Assembly (NCBI GenBank): GCA_965371445.1
Contig: CBDUYN010000019.1
Coordinates: 1 to 64,000 of the forward strand
Source of the DNA: DASWIG01 sp965371445
GTDB taxonomy: Bacteria > Acidobacteriota > Thermoanaerobaculia > Multivoradales > J023
DNA: 64,000 bases
Reading direction: 5' to 3'
Made by a program: the position numbers and the translations under genes. Under the pieces are notes generated by a model that made no database searches, was not told the origin of the DNA, and saw only the letters and a list, made by a program, of their open reading frames with translations. Shown here piece by piece: positions 53,801 to 60,405 of the stretch (positions are counted from its first letter, which is position 1; each line of letters begins with the position of its first letter).

Positions 53801-56526
53801 TCCTTGCCGAGCTTGGCGAGCACCCGGAGCGCCGGCTGGGGAGTCTGTCGCTCCTTGCCGCTGCCGAGCGCCAGCAGCTGCTCCTGGAGTGGAACGACAC
53901 CGCCGCTCAGGGCGCGGCCGGACCCTTGGTGTCCAGGATCGAGATACAGACCCGGCGGACGCCGGGCGCGGTGGCAGCTACCGATCGAACGAGTCAATTG
54001 AGCTACGGCGAGCTCGACGCCCGGTCCAGCCGGCTGGCGCACCGGCTTGTGGAGGCCGGCGTCGCCAGCGAGGACGTCGTCGCTCTGCTCGCGGAGCGCA
54101 GCGTCGACTTCCTCGTCGCTCTCCTCGGTATCTTGAAGGCCGGCGGGGTCTATCTGCCTCTTGATCCCTTGCACGGTGAAGGACGGCTCTCGCGGGTGCT
54201 GCAGCAAAGCGCTCCGCGGTTGGTCCTGGTGGCCGGCTCGCTCGAAGCCAAGCTCGAGGTGGCGCTCCGCGCTTTCCCCGCGGCAAAGGCCCCCGGCCGT
54301 AAGCGGATCGAAGAGCTTCTCGCGAATCCAGCCCCCTCGACATCGCCGCGCGTCCCTGCGGCGTCCGGAAAGCTCGCCTACGTTCTCTTCACGTCCGGGT
54401 CCACCGGACGTCCCAAAGGAGCCATGATCACCCACCAGGGAATGTGCAACCACTTGGAGGCCAAGATCCGCGACCTCGGCCTGGGGCCTTCGGACGTGGT
54501 GGCCCAGACGGCCTCGCAAAGCTTCGACATCTCCGTGTGGCAGCTCCTCGCCCCCCTGCTGGCGGGCGGGCGCGTTCACGTCGTGGCCCCGGAAGCGGCC
54601 CGCGATCCACGGACGCTGCTCGCGGAAGTCGCCCGAGCCGGCGTTACCATCCTACAGACGGTCCCGTCGTTCCTGAGCCTGCTGCTCGACGAGCTCGACC
54701 GGCACGACGGCCCCCATCCGGCTCTCGGGCGCCTGCGCTGGCTCCTGTCGATCGGCGAGGCACTGAGTGGACAGCTCGCCCGGCGCTGGCTCCAAGCTTG
54801 CCCGGGCCTGCCGCTCGTCAACGCCTACGGCCCTGCCGAATGCGCGGACACCGTGACCCATCGCGTCTATGTGGATCCGCTGCCCTTCGCCACGCCGGTG
54901 ACGCTCGGCCGAGTGCTTCCCAACCTGCGCCTCTACCTGCTCGACAAGCATCTGGAACCGGTGCCGGAGGGAGCGCCCGGCGAGCTCTGTGTCGCCGGGG
55001 TCGGAGTCGGCCGTGGTTACCTCGGCGCGCCGTGGCGTACGGCGCCGTCCTTCGTGCCGGATCCGTTCAGTGATCATCCTGGAGGACGGCTCTACCGCAC
55101 CGGCGATCTGGGCCGTTGGCGCTCCGATGGGACGATCGAGTTCCTGGGACGAAATGACCACCAGGTCAAGATACGGGGTTTCCGGGTCGAGCTGGGAGAG
55201 GTCGAAGCCACGCTCCTCGTCCATCCGGCCGTCGCGGAAGCCGCTGTGGTGGCGGCCGGCGAGGGCGTCGAGCGGCGGCTCGTCGCCTTTGTCGCCCCGG
55301 GGGAGTCGGACACCGATCGTCCGGCCAGCGAGCTCGTAGCGCGACTCCGCGAGCACCTGGCCGAGCGGTTGCCCGACGCTATGCGCCCCACGGCGATCCG
55401 GCTGAGGGCCTCACTGCCGCGGCTACCCAGCGGCAAAGTCGACCGCAAGGCCCTGGGGCGAGACGCACGGGAAGCTCATGCCACCGCGGGCACGGCCGAA
55501 TTCGCTGCTCCGCGCAGCCCGCTCGGGAAGGCCCTGGCGGAGATCTTCTCGGAGCTCCTTCATCGGGAGCGCATCGGCCTTCACGACGACTTCTTCAGCC
55601 TCGGAGGCCATTCGCTCCTGGGAGTGGTCTTGACGACCCGGATCGAGGACCGTTTCGGTGTTCGGCTTCCCCTGGCCGTCCTCTTTCAGGAGCCGACTCT
55701 TTCAGGCTTGGCGCGCGCGATCTCCCAACGTACCGCATCAGGTGGCTCGCCGCTGATCGCCCTCCGGGACGCCAGCCACGAGCCGCCCTTCTTCTGCGTC
55801 CATCCGGCGGGCGGTGGGGTCCTGTGCTACGCCGAGCTGGCGCGCCACCTTGGACCGGATCGGCCCTTCTACGCCCTGGAGGCGCGGGGCTACGAGGGTG
55901 ACCAACTCCCCCACGACGAGCTGCCGGCGATGGCGGCGGACTACCTGACGGCGATCCGGGAACGGTGCGGGGAGAGTCCCCGTTGGCTCGCCGGCTGGTC
56001 CTTTGGCGGCGTGGTGGCCTTCGAGATGGCCCGCCAGCTCCGGCGAGAGAGCCAGGAGGCTCCCGGCCTGATCCTCATCGACTCGCCGGCCCCTGGACTT
56101 GTGACCCCGGACCGCGACGAGGCCGAGCTGCTCGGCGACTTCGCCCGCCACCTGGGCCTGGACGCCGCTGCGAACCTACGCGGCCCTCAGGCCCTCGGCA
56201 GGATCCACCAGCTGGGCCTTGACGAGGGGCTCTGGTCCGCAGAGGTCGACCTGGCGCGAATCGAGCGCTACTTTCGACTCTATCGAGCCAACCTCACGGC
56301 CTTGGAACGTTACTCTCCACGGCCCTACGACTGCAGGATGACGCTCTTTCGAGCCCAGGAGGACCTGGGAGGCAACAGCGAACCGACGGCGGGATGGGAC
56401 TCCTTTGCCGACGAGGTAGAGGTCCGGATCGTCCCCGGGGATCATTTCACCATGATGAAGGAGCCGCGCGTCAGAGCCCTGGCCGAGCAGCTGCGCCGAT
56501 ACCTGGAGAGAGGCGGTTCAGGGTGA
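44893..56526 (+). CDS. Nonribosomal peptide synthetase 2: docking-C-A-T-C-A-T-sulfotransferase-C-A-T-TE
   Basis: This 3,877-residue protein starts with a TubC-type docking domain (residues 1-55, AERLLATLLERGALVW). Module 5 is C (HHVVVDAWS near 192), A and T near 1060. Module 6 is C (HHIASDGWS near 1252), A and T (GGNSI near 2155), then a sulfotransferase domain (about 2235-2525). Module 7 is C (near 2687), A and T near 3572. The TE has HPAGGG, GWSFGG near 3703 and GDHFTMM near 3849. Pockets by alignment to GrsA are A5 DAHIVTHVVK, A6 DFWNIGMVHK (the classical Thr code) and A7 DIWQLIADTK; A5 and A7 are unassigned. GTG 44893 overlaps the PKS stop; the frame is open upstream but only as a shadow of the PKS. 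The product is released by the TE as an acid or macrocycle. The 3' end overlaps the convergent kinase gene. Confidence 0.95.
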   Translation: MKAERLLATLLERGALVWAEGGELVCRAPASALDPALRQELGEAKGELLPLLGERRRHAPLSPAQERLWFLQQLAPESRAYHLPAARVLRGRLDRGALERALDQILRRHDVLRATFTTVDDRPCQVVAPPRQLRELPLVDLSGLAAARREDEARRLLRIEADRPFDLALGPPARFLLLRLASAEHVFFRSFHHVVVDAWSQGIWRRELTSLYAAYAARRQAALPELALQYDSFAARQRHELRGEKLDELVAWWRDELEGITALELATDRKRPAVPGYRGAGHGFRVGERLTGVLRGLGRGEGATLYMTLLAALMVLLHRWSGQDDVAVGSPVAGRHPAGVEGLIGFFVNTLVLRGRPCGRLRFRDLLRQVRKSCLAAYAHQELPFEKLVEALVPERDLARSPLFQVLLVLHDAPAEAMALPGLTLSSFELGVHRAPFDLTLALSEEDGVLAGLLSYDTDLFHPTTAARLARSYEILLAGAAEDPERELASLPLLDVAERHQLLLEWNDTALASGGAASASGTVVDAFERQAAATPEAVAAVFDEERLSYHELDERAGRLAAELHRRGVGRDDRVGLFVERSLAMAVAVVGVLKAGAAYVPLDPSYPRERLAFMIEEIEGAVLLTQEALTTCLEELSGDTPAPRPVRPDPESLAYVIYTSGSTGRPKGIALGHRALWNLVAWHLEHLLSAARTLQYASLAFDASFHEMFAAWCSGGTVYLVAEEMRRDMAALARFLAAERIEKAILPVVVLQRLAEEILESGLDLGALRELVTTGEQLHVTAAVVELFQRFPQVAFHNHYGPSETHVVTALRLAGDPRGWPSHPPIGRPIAATEIYLLERRGSPAGLGQVGELLVGGVSLARGYLDRPGRTAEWFVPDPFGDRPGGRLYRTGDHARHLGDGRIEFLGRIDLQVKIRGFRVEPEEVEAVLARHPGVREAAVVVRGGGAASGASEGLFLAGFYVAEGDGPAPPAAALRSFLADRLPEPMVPRLFEELEALPLSPTGKLDRAALGRRVLPAAAGSPSSRPRSAVEEILLAIWEDVLGRSPLGVNDHFFELGGHSLLATQVVSRTRRALGVELPLRRLFEKPTVAELADDVVQQRAASLGRSAPPIVPVERGPEVPLSFAQQRLWFLQQLMPSSSVYNMPGAQRLLGRLNVAALDGALGEIVRRHEALRTRFPATDGRPRQEIATAGTWVLPLVDLTSLPQERRPGEACRRLAAERRRPFQLAVELPLRSHLWRLTAEEHVLFVNIHHIASDGWSQGIFDRELTVLYEAFVEGAPSPLSEPGVQYADFAAWQHEWLRGERLKTHLGYWREHLAGLPVLELPTDRPRPAALTHRGATLQLVLPEELSEGLKRLSIDSGTSLFMTLLAGFLTLLRRLTAQGDLAVGIPIASRHYPEVEELIGLFVNTLVLRGDFSWESAEENPSFGELLSRVREWCLEAYDHQDVPFEKLVEELDPQRSRSHMPLVQVIFQHIVARAPVGLPGLRLSPLGVANQTAKLDLVVNMIDTPEGLVGQWQYSLDLFDATTIGRMKGHFAVLLAASVADPARLVPELPLLSAAEAHQLLAEWNVVTPVPPPTTLHALFAARAAERSAATAVAFGNERLSYGELDRRANQLAHHLRGLGVGRETLVGLFLERSPEMVTAILGVLKAGGAYVPLDPVYPRERIAFLLEDARVPIVITQEQLLESLPGHSAAVLCIDGEWERIRRAPAAAPRVEGSPGELAYVIYTSGSTGKPKGVGVPHAQVVRLLTSTAARFHFDSSDTWTLFHSFAFDFSVWELWGALAFGGRLEVVPYWTSRSPEAFYELVTQAGVTVLNQTPSAFQQFMRVDEATRGGEGPLDLRLVIFGGETLELASLAPWFARHGDERPQLVNMYGITETTVHVTCRPLVRADLEGMPGAPEPRPGSVIGRRISDVSLYVLDQHRQPVPIGIPGEVYVGGAGVARGYLNRRSLTAERFVPDPFSDLPGGRPAQDPAPGTRLYKTGDLARLRPDGDLEYLRRIDHQVKIRGFRVELGEVEENLLRHPAVGEAVVVTRGERPEEMALVAYVVTTAGGDEPTLSKLRSFLAGFLPQYMLPSGLVVLDFLPLTAHGKVDRHALPTPSKVPSEISGEYLAPRNEMERFLTGLWREMLGVDPQIPIGVHDNFFALGGNSIRGAMMVNRLQQKLGEIVQVVTIFDAPTIAELGRYLVEQHPQATQRLFGEKPPGDQAGDRSAYQVVDAQRVAEMRALIPSRPFREPGPKNRPAIFLLAPPRSGTTLLRVMLGGHPALFAPPELELLSFHTLAQRRARFTGRDSFWLEGLTRAVMEIHGCDAQEARHIVERCEAEGLTSQALYGRLQSWLGERRLVDKTPSYALDLEILKRAEACFENALYIHLVRQPYGMIRSFEEAKLDQIFFRTEHPFERRELAELIWLVSQENILRFFEKIPDSRRFRISFEELVSDPQPVMQRLCAFLQLEFDPGMVDPYKERSTRMSDGLHAQSRMLGDVKFHQHERIDASVAERWKAHYEEDFLGRVTWDVAVSLGYPRSAPQAAQVAVPGAPSPRRPESGAPPLSFAQERLWFLQQLTADSAAYNIPVAQRLVGHLDVAALSCALGEVVRRHEALRTLFPAPDGRPCQIIAGAGPWVLPLVDVTALPQERRLDETRCRLTAEARRPFRLAAELPLRSHLWRLAAEEHVLFVNTHHIASDGWSQGIFNREWTVLYEAFVRGAPSPLPEPGVQYADFAVWQREWLRGKVLETQLAYWRRQLDDFQVLELPTDRPRPAVRTDTGASLSLALPEEPSRWLRQLSIEVGASLFMTLLSAFMALLYRLTGQTDLAVGSPIANRRYEEIEGLIGFFVNTLVLRSRPEPRQSFGDLLARVRELCLEAYLHQDLPFEKLVEELDPERDQARSPLFQVMFTVQNAPAKVMRMPGIEDSPFALSWGGSRFDLEVSLFEAKGRIRGSIGYNADLFHATTVARLVRHYETLLAELGEHPERRLGSLSLLAAAERQQLLLEWNDTAAQGAAGPLVSRIEIQTRRTPGAVAATDRTSQLSYGELDARSSRLAHRLVEAGVASEDVVALLAERSVDFLVALLGILKAGGVYLPLDPLHGEGRLSRVLQQSAPRLVLVAGSLEAKLEVALRAFPAAKAPGRKRIEELLANPAPSTSPRVPAASGKLAYVLFTSGSTGRPKGAMITHQGMCNHLEAKIRDLGLGPSDVVAQTASQSFDISVWQLLAPLLAGGRVHVVAPEAARDPRTLLAEVARAGVTILQTVPSFLSLLLDELDRHDGPHPALGRLRWLLSIGEALSGQLARRWLQACPGLPLVNAYGPAECADTVTHRVYVDPLPFATPVTLGRVLPNLRLYLLDKHLEPVPEGAPGELCVAGVGVGRGYLGAPWRTAPSFVPDPFSDHPGGRLYRTGDLGRWRSDGTIEFLGRNDHQVKIRGFRVELGEVEATLLVHPAVAEAAVVAAGEGVERRLVAFVAPGESDTDRPASELVARLREHLAERLPDAMRPTAIRLRASLPRLPSGKVDRKALGRDAREAHATAGTAEFAAPRSPLGKALAEIFSELLHRERIGLHDDFFSLGGHSLLGVVLTTRIEDRFGVRLPLAVLFQEPTLSGLARAISQRTASGGSPLIALRDASHEPPFFCVHPAGGGVLCYAELARHLGPDRPFYALEARGYEGDQLPHDELPAMAADYLTAIRERCGESPRWLAGWSFGGVVAFEMARQLRRESQEAPGLILIDSPAPGLVTPDRDEAELLGDFARHLGLDAAANLRGPQALGRIHQLGLDEGLWSAEVDLARIERYFRLYRANLTALERYSPRPYDCRMTLFRAQEDLGGNSEPTAGWDSFADEVEVRIVPGDHFTMMKEPRVRALAEQLRRYLERGGSG
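48248..48800 (+). repeat. Paralogous condensation-domain tract, copy 2 (NRPS2 module 6), truncated homology
   Basis: This tract matches copies 1 and 3 closely from PLSFAQQRLWF to about YADFAAWQHEWLRGE. After about 48,800 the similarity drops sharply, although the C domain continues to 49,600. The other two copies stay similar well beyond the same point, so this C domain looks chimeric. Confidence 0.75.
51595..52460 (+). other. Sulfotransferase domain embedded in NRPS2
   Basis: This region spans about residues 2235-2525, between the carrier domain of the Thr module and the next C domain. The 5'-phosphosulfate loop reads LLAPPRSGTTLL (Arg2256 to Thr2260). The 3'-phosphate site reads HLVRQPYGMIRS (Arg2380, Ser2388). 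A further conserved Lys lies in VDKTPSYAL. These are hallmarks of PAPS-dependent sulfotransferases, with a full-length core of about 280 residues. The position after a Thr-loading A-T pair suggests the Thr side-chain hydroxyl as acceptor while bound to the carrier. Sulfation could be kept or could prime beta-elimination to dehydrobutyrine; both are inference. The best-known assembly-line sulfotransferase, in CurM of curacin, sits between ACP and TE of a PKS. Confidence 0.85.
52553..53260 (+). repeat. Paralogous condensation-domain tract, copy 3 (NRPS2 module 7)
   Basis: This N-lobe of the module 7 C domain is highly similar to copies 1 and 2. Similarity to copy 1 continues through LETQLAYWRRQLD and ELPTDRPRPAVRT into the C-lobe. 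Copies 1 and 3 therefore mark the ancestral full-length form of the duplicated C domain. Confidence 0.8.
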
Positions 56527-59500
56527 AAGACAGGTGGCCCTGGCTCGGCCGGCGATCCGTTCGAGGCCCCGGGTCGAAGCCTCCGCCGCCAGGTCGACGA
56601 CCTCCCGGCAAGCCTCCCGCGGCTCACCGCCGCCGGCCATGGCGACACGAGCCGCCGAGATCGCGACGGCGAGCTGGACCTCCAGGCTCTGGCTGATTGA
56701 ACCTTCTTCACGCAGAGCCGGGAGCATCTCCTGTGCCGCGGCGCTTTCCCCGGCTTCGAGCAACGCTTCGGCGAGAGCCGCGGCGGCAAGCCGGGTACGA
56801 TCGCGCAGACCCTGGGCCTCGAATCCGCGGCGGGCCTCCTCCAGGAGCTTGACCGCCTCGGCGCCCCGCCCCTGCTCGCGCAGGAGCCGCGATCGCAGAA
56901 ACAGGAGCTCCGAACGGTCGGCGGCGAGCTCGGCGAGGACCTCTTCGACGACATCGAGCTCCTGGGAAGCCTTCTCGAGATCCCCCCGCGCGAGATACAG
57001 CTCCGCCCTTCTGGAATGGATGGTGAGCGAAAGCTCACGGCTCTCCAGCCTGACGTTTTCCTGCTCCGCCCTTTCATACCAGGCCTCGACCTCGTCGAGC
57101 TTGCCCTCCTTCAAGAGGAGGATTCCCATGCTGACGCAACTCTCCAGCAAGACGAGGCCGTAGTCGATCTCCTCGGCATACTTGACCGCACGGGCCAATC
57201 CCTCGGCGGCCGAGGTGAGCTCCCCCAGAGCGATCTCCACCTCCGCGATGTGCTTGATCCGCGTGACCTCTCTCTTCCTGTCGCCGAGGTCAACAGCGAG
57301 AGCCAGCGATTCCTCAAAGAGAGCCTTCGCTCCCCGCAGATCGCCCCGGCGGTGCATCGTGTCGGCCAGGTTGGTCTGCAGCGTCGCGATCTGTCGGCGG
57401 TTGCCGGTTTGGCTGACGATCTGAAGCGCTTCCCGGTGGATGGCCTCCGAGCGATCGAGCTGACCCCGTGACTTGATCAGGTTCGCCGAGATGTTCATGA
57501 CGTCGGCCGCGCCGTTCGTGTCGCCGACGCTCAGGTAGAGGTCTCGGGCCCGCTGCAGGCTTGCCTCGGCCTTCTCGTTCTCGCCGCGGGCCTTGTAGAC
57601 CACACCCTGCCAACGCAAAGCACGGGCATGGGCGAGCTTCGCCCCCAGCGCCTCCGCCCTGGCGGCGCCGGCCTCGGCGGCGGCCAGGAGGCGGGTGTAG
57701 TCCGAAAGCGAATAGGCGATGCCCGCTTCCAGGATGTCGATTCGCGGATCCTCGTTGAGCGGTGCGGGCAGCTGGCGCAGCGACTCCAAGGTCAGGAGTG
57801 CCTTCTGGCTCTGGCCGTTGTCCTCGACAGAAGCCAGGAGGAGACCGTACTCCAGGTTGTCCGGAAAAAAGCGCCACACCGCCCCATAGACCCCGGCGGC
57901 TTCCTGCCACTGCCCCGTGGTCGTGTAGTAGCGGCCCTCGATCAAGAGCGTCGCCTCGCGTGACAGCCCCCGCCGCCGCTCGAAGGCCTCGCGGGCGCTC
58001 TCCTGGGCCTCCCTGGAGTAGCCGAGCGTTCTCCAGGCCTTGCTCAACGCCAGGTGCGCGAGCGCGTAGCCCGGGTCGGCGGCGACCGCCTTTTCGAGCA
58101 GCTCCTTGGCCTCGATCGCTTCATACCGCCGCAGCTTTTTGAGGCCCTGGTAGTAGAGCTGAGCCGCCTCGGGGTTCTCGGAATGAGTCGCCCGCATCGC
58201 CGCGCTCTGCTGGGGCGTCAGCATGCCCGCCCCGAGGGTCGTGCGCAGGCTCGTCCCGGCGCGCGCGACCAGGTCCACCAAGTCGGTACCGGTCCCCGTC
58301 TCGCGGACGCTCACCAGCACTTCGCTGCTCAGGGTCGACTGCACTGCCGGTTGGATCGTCAGTTGCTGCGCCGCGCCCTGGCCGAGGACGAGATACGAGC
58401 CGACGACGACATAGTCGGTCCCGAGGTTGCCGCCAATCGCGGCCAGGGCCTCGGCGTCAAAAGTCTCGCTCTCGGAAATCCCCAGGTCGAGCTTCATGCG
58501 CTCGACGTTGGCCCCGGGGACGAGTCGCAGATCTTCGCCGGCCCCGAGCTCGACGGTGATCAGCTCGGCGAGCGCGGTCCCGATCCAGGCGACCTTGGGA
58601 TCGCCGGAGAGGTTCGTAAAGCCGACGACCGCCACCGACGGCCGCGCCGCGCTACGGCTCTTGACCCAGGAGAAGTAGGCCGCGGCGAGAAGCGCCACGA
58701 CCACGAGCGCCGCCACCAGCCACAGGTGCCGGCGGACGCGCCGCGCTTTTCTCACGCTCCGGGGTGCCTTGAGCGGAGCGGTTCCGGGACGGCCGACCTC
58801 GAAGACCTGGAGCGGCTTGTCGACGCCCTGAAGCTCGTAGGGCCCGTGGTGAAGCCACCGCAGCCCGTCCTCGGCGTCGGTGGGAGAAAGAGCCCGCTGC
58901 GCCAGCTCGAAGGCCGCCTGGGTCACAAGCGTCTGCCCGCCCTCGGCCAACGACATCACCCGCGCGGCGATCGACTTGGCCAGACCCTCGACCTCCAGAG
59001 GCTTGGCTCCCCGAGCCACGTCGTCCGGCGAGTTCTGGCGCACGAAGATCTCCCCGAGATGGAGACCGGTACGGGCCGTCAGGCTCACGCCGACCTCCTC
59101 CGAGAGGAGGCGCAGCTCCTCGTGGTAGGCGAGCGCCCACTCGACGGCGTCGCTCGGCCGGTCAAAGATCATCAGGAAACCGTCGGACTTGTCGATCTCC
59201 TTGCCGGCGTAGCGAAGCAGGAGGTCGCGGGCGATGCGGTCGTGGCTGGCGAAGACCTCCGAGGCCAGCTCGTCGCCCAGACGGGCGACCAGGTCGGTGC
59301 TCCGGACGAGATCGCTCAAGAGCACCGTACGTATCGCGACATCGGTACGCGAAGTGGAGAGGAGGCTCTCCCGGCTGTGGCTCACCGCCGACCATGCGCC
59401 GGAGCGCGAGAGCCGGGGGGAGGAACGCGACCACCTTTCCGAGGACGGCTCGTCGTCCTCGGGCTCCGGGTACGAGTCGCTCCAGCTCAGCTCCTGCGCC

Positions 59501-60321
59501 ACGGCGTCGAGCGCCTTGAGCACCTCCAGCGCGTCGTGGGGCCGCTGCTCGCGTTGCTTTTGCAGCAGCCGGTCGACCAGCTCGGAAAACGACGGCGAAA
59601 CTTGCGGGTTGAGCTCGTGGACCGGAGCCGGCTGGTGCTCGACGATCTGCTTTAAGATCTCGGCCCTGCCCGAGCCGCGGAAGGGAGCGACACCGGTCAG
59701 CATCTCGTAGAGCAGCGTCCCGAGGGCAAAAAAGTCGCTACGTTGATCCACCTCCTCGCCAAGGGTCTGCTCCGGCGACATGGCCGCCACCGTACCCACG
59801 ATCGCCCCGTCCTCGGTGAGCGACGCTTCGTCTTCCCACACCCGCTTGGCGAGGCCGAAATCGAGGACCTTGACCTGGCCGTCGACGGCGAGCATGACGT
59901 TGTCGGCCTTCAGGTCGCGGTGCACGATGCCGTTGGCATGGGCGGCCGCCAGGGCACGCGTGACCTTGCGGACGATGCCGAGCGCTTCGCCAGGCGCCAG
60001 GGGAGCCGAACGCAGCTCCTCACGCAGCGAGTGGCCCTCGATCATCTCCATGACGATCCAGTCGCCCTCGGGAGTGTCGACGATGTCGTAGACCTGGACG
60101 ATGGAGGAGTGCCGCAGGCGCGCCACGGCCCGCGCCTCGCGCCGGAAACGCTCCCGCAGCTGCGGATTCCCGGTGTCGGCGCGAATCCGCTTCAGGGCGA
60201 CCGGACGGTCGAGTCGCTCGTCGAAGCCGCAAAAGACCTTTCCCATGCCGCCGGCACCCAAAGGGCGGTCGACACGATAGGGACCCACGGTCTCCGGCCA
60301 GGTTTTCCGGGGCGTGTCCAC
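56518..60321 (-). CDS. Ser/Thr protein kinase with cyclase-homology domain, membrane anchor and TPR region
   Basis: This 1,267-residue protein begins with a Hanks-type kinase (residues about 12-275: GAGGMGKVF, ALKRIR, HRDLKADN near 135, DFGLAK). A class III adenylate/guanylate cyclase-like domain follows (about 327-490, VLLSDLVRSTDLVARLGDE and LTARTGLHLGEIF). One transmembrane helix lies near 530-552. An extracytoplasmic FlgO-like segment (VAVVGFTNLSGDPKVAWIG) comes next, then about 560 residues of helical TPR repeats with many Leu-Ala pairs. The layout is a membrane receptor kinase with a large sensor or scaffold outside. The start is GTG at 60321. Its stop lies inside the NRPS2 stop region, giving a 9-bp tail-to-tail overlap. 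The ligand and targets are unknown; control of the adjacent cluster is possible only by proximity. Confidence 0.9.
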   Translation of the reverse strand: MDTPRKTWPETVGPYRVDRPLGAGGMGKVFCGFDERLDRPVALKRIRADTGNPQLRERFRREARAVARLRHSSIVQVYDIVDTPEGDWIVMEMIEGHSLREELRSAPLAPGEALGIVRKVTRALAAAHANGIVHRDLKADNVMLAVDGQVKVLDFGLAKRVWEDEASLTEDGAIVGTVAAMSPEQTLGEEVDQRSDFFALGTLLYEMLTGVAPFRGSGRAEILKQIVEHQPAPVHELNPQVSPSFSELVDRLLQKQREQRPHDALEVLKALDAVAQELSWSDSYPEPEDDEPSSERWSRSSPRLSRSGAWSAVSHSRESLLSTSRTDVAIRTVLLSDLVRSTDLVARLGDELASEVFASHDRIARDLLLRYAGKEIDKSDGFLMIFDRPSDAVEWALAYHEELRLLSEEVGVSLTARTGLHLGEIFVRQNSPDDVARGAKPLEVEGLAKSIAARVMSLAEGGQTLVTQAAFELAQRALSPTDAEDGLRWLHHGPYELQGVDKPLQVFEVGRPGTAPLKAPRSVRKARRVRRHLWLVAALVVVALLAAAYFSWVKSRSAARPSVAVVGFTNLSGDPKVAWIGTALAELITVELGAGEDLRLVPGANVERMKLDLGISESETFDAEALAAIGGNLGTDYVVVGSYLVLGQGAAQQLTIQPAVQSTLSSEVLVSVRETGTGTDLVDLVARAGTSLRTTLGAGMLTPQQSAAMRATHSENPEAAQLYYQGLKKLRRYEAIEAKELLEKAVAADPGYALAHLALSKAWRTLGYSREAQESAREAFERRRGLSREATLLIEGRYYTTTGQWQEAAGVYGAVWRFFPDNLEYGLLLASVEDNGQSQKALLTLESLRQLPAPLNEDPRIDILEAGIAYSLSDYTRLLAAAEAGAARAEALGAKLAHARALRWQGVVYKARGENEKAEASLQRARDLYLSVGDTNGAADVMNISANLIKSRGQLDRSEAIHREALQIVSQTGNRRQIATLQTNLADTMHRRGDLRGAKALFEESLALAVDLGDRKREVTRIKHIAEVEIALGELTSAAEGLARAVKYAEEIDYGLVLLESCVSMGILLLKEGKLDEVEAWYERAEQENVRLESRELSLTIHSRRAELYLARGDLEKASQELDVVEEVLAELAADRSELLFLRSRLLREQGRGAEAVKLLEEARRGFEAQGLRDRTRLAAAALAEALLEAGESAAAQEMLPALREEGSISQSLEVQLAVAISAARVAMAGGGEPREACREVVDLAAEASTRGLERIAGRARATCLSP

Positions 60322-60333
60322 GGCGTCAGTCTA

Positions 60334-60349
60334 GACTCGGATCCGAGTC
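60334..60349. promoter_or_regulatory. Perfect 16-bp palindrome upstream of the kinase gene
   Basis: GACTCGGATCCGAGTC is identical on both strands and ends 12 bp before the GTG start of the kinase, in the 84-bp spacer after the enoyl-CoA hydratase gene. Size and place suit an operator for a dimeric regulator, possibly autoregulatory. It could also form a small hairpin in the leader that hides the ribosome site. No binding protein is known. Confidence 0.4.
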
Positions 60350-60405
60350 ACTGCAACTGTGGGCCGGACCTCGACCCCACGGATTGGCCGACTCGGGCAG
60401 ACCCT

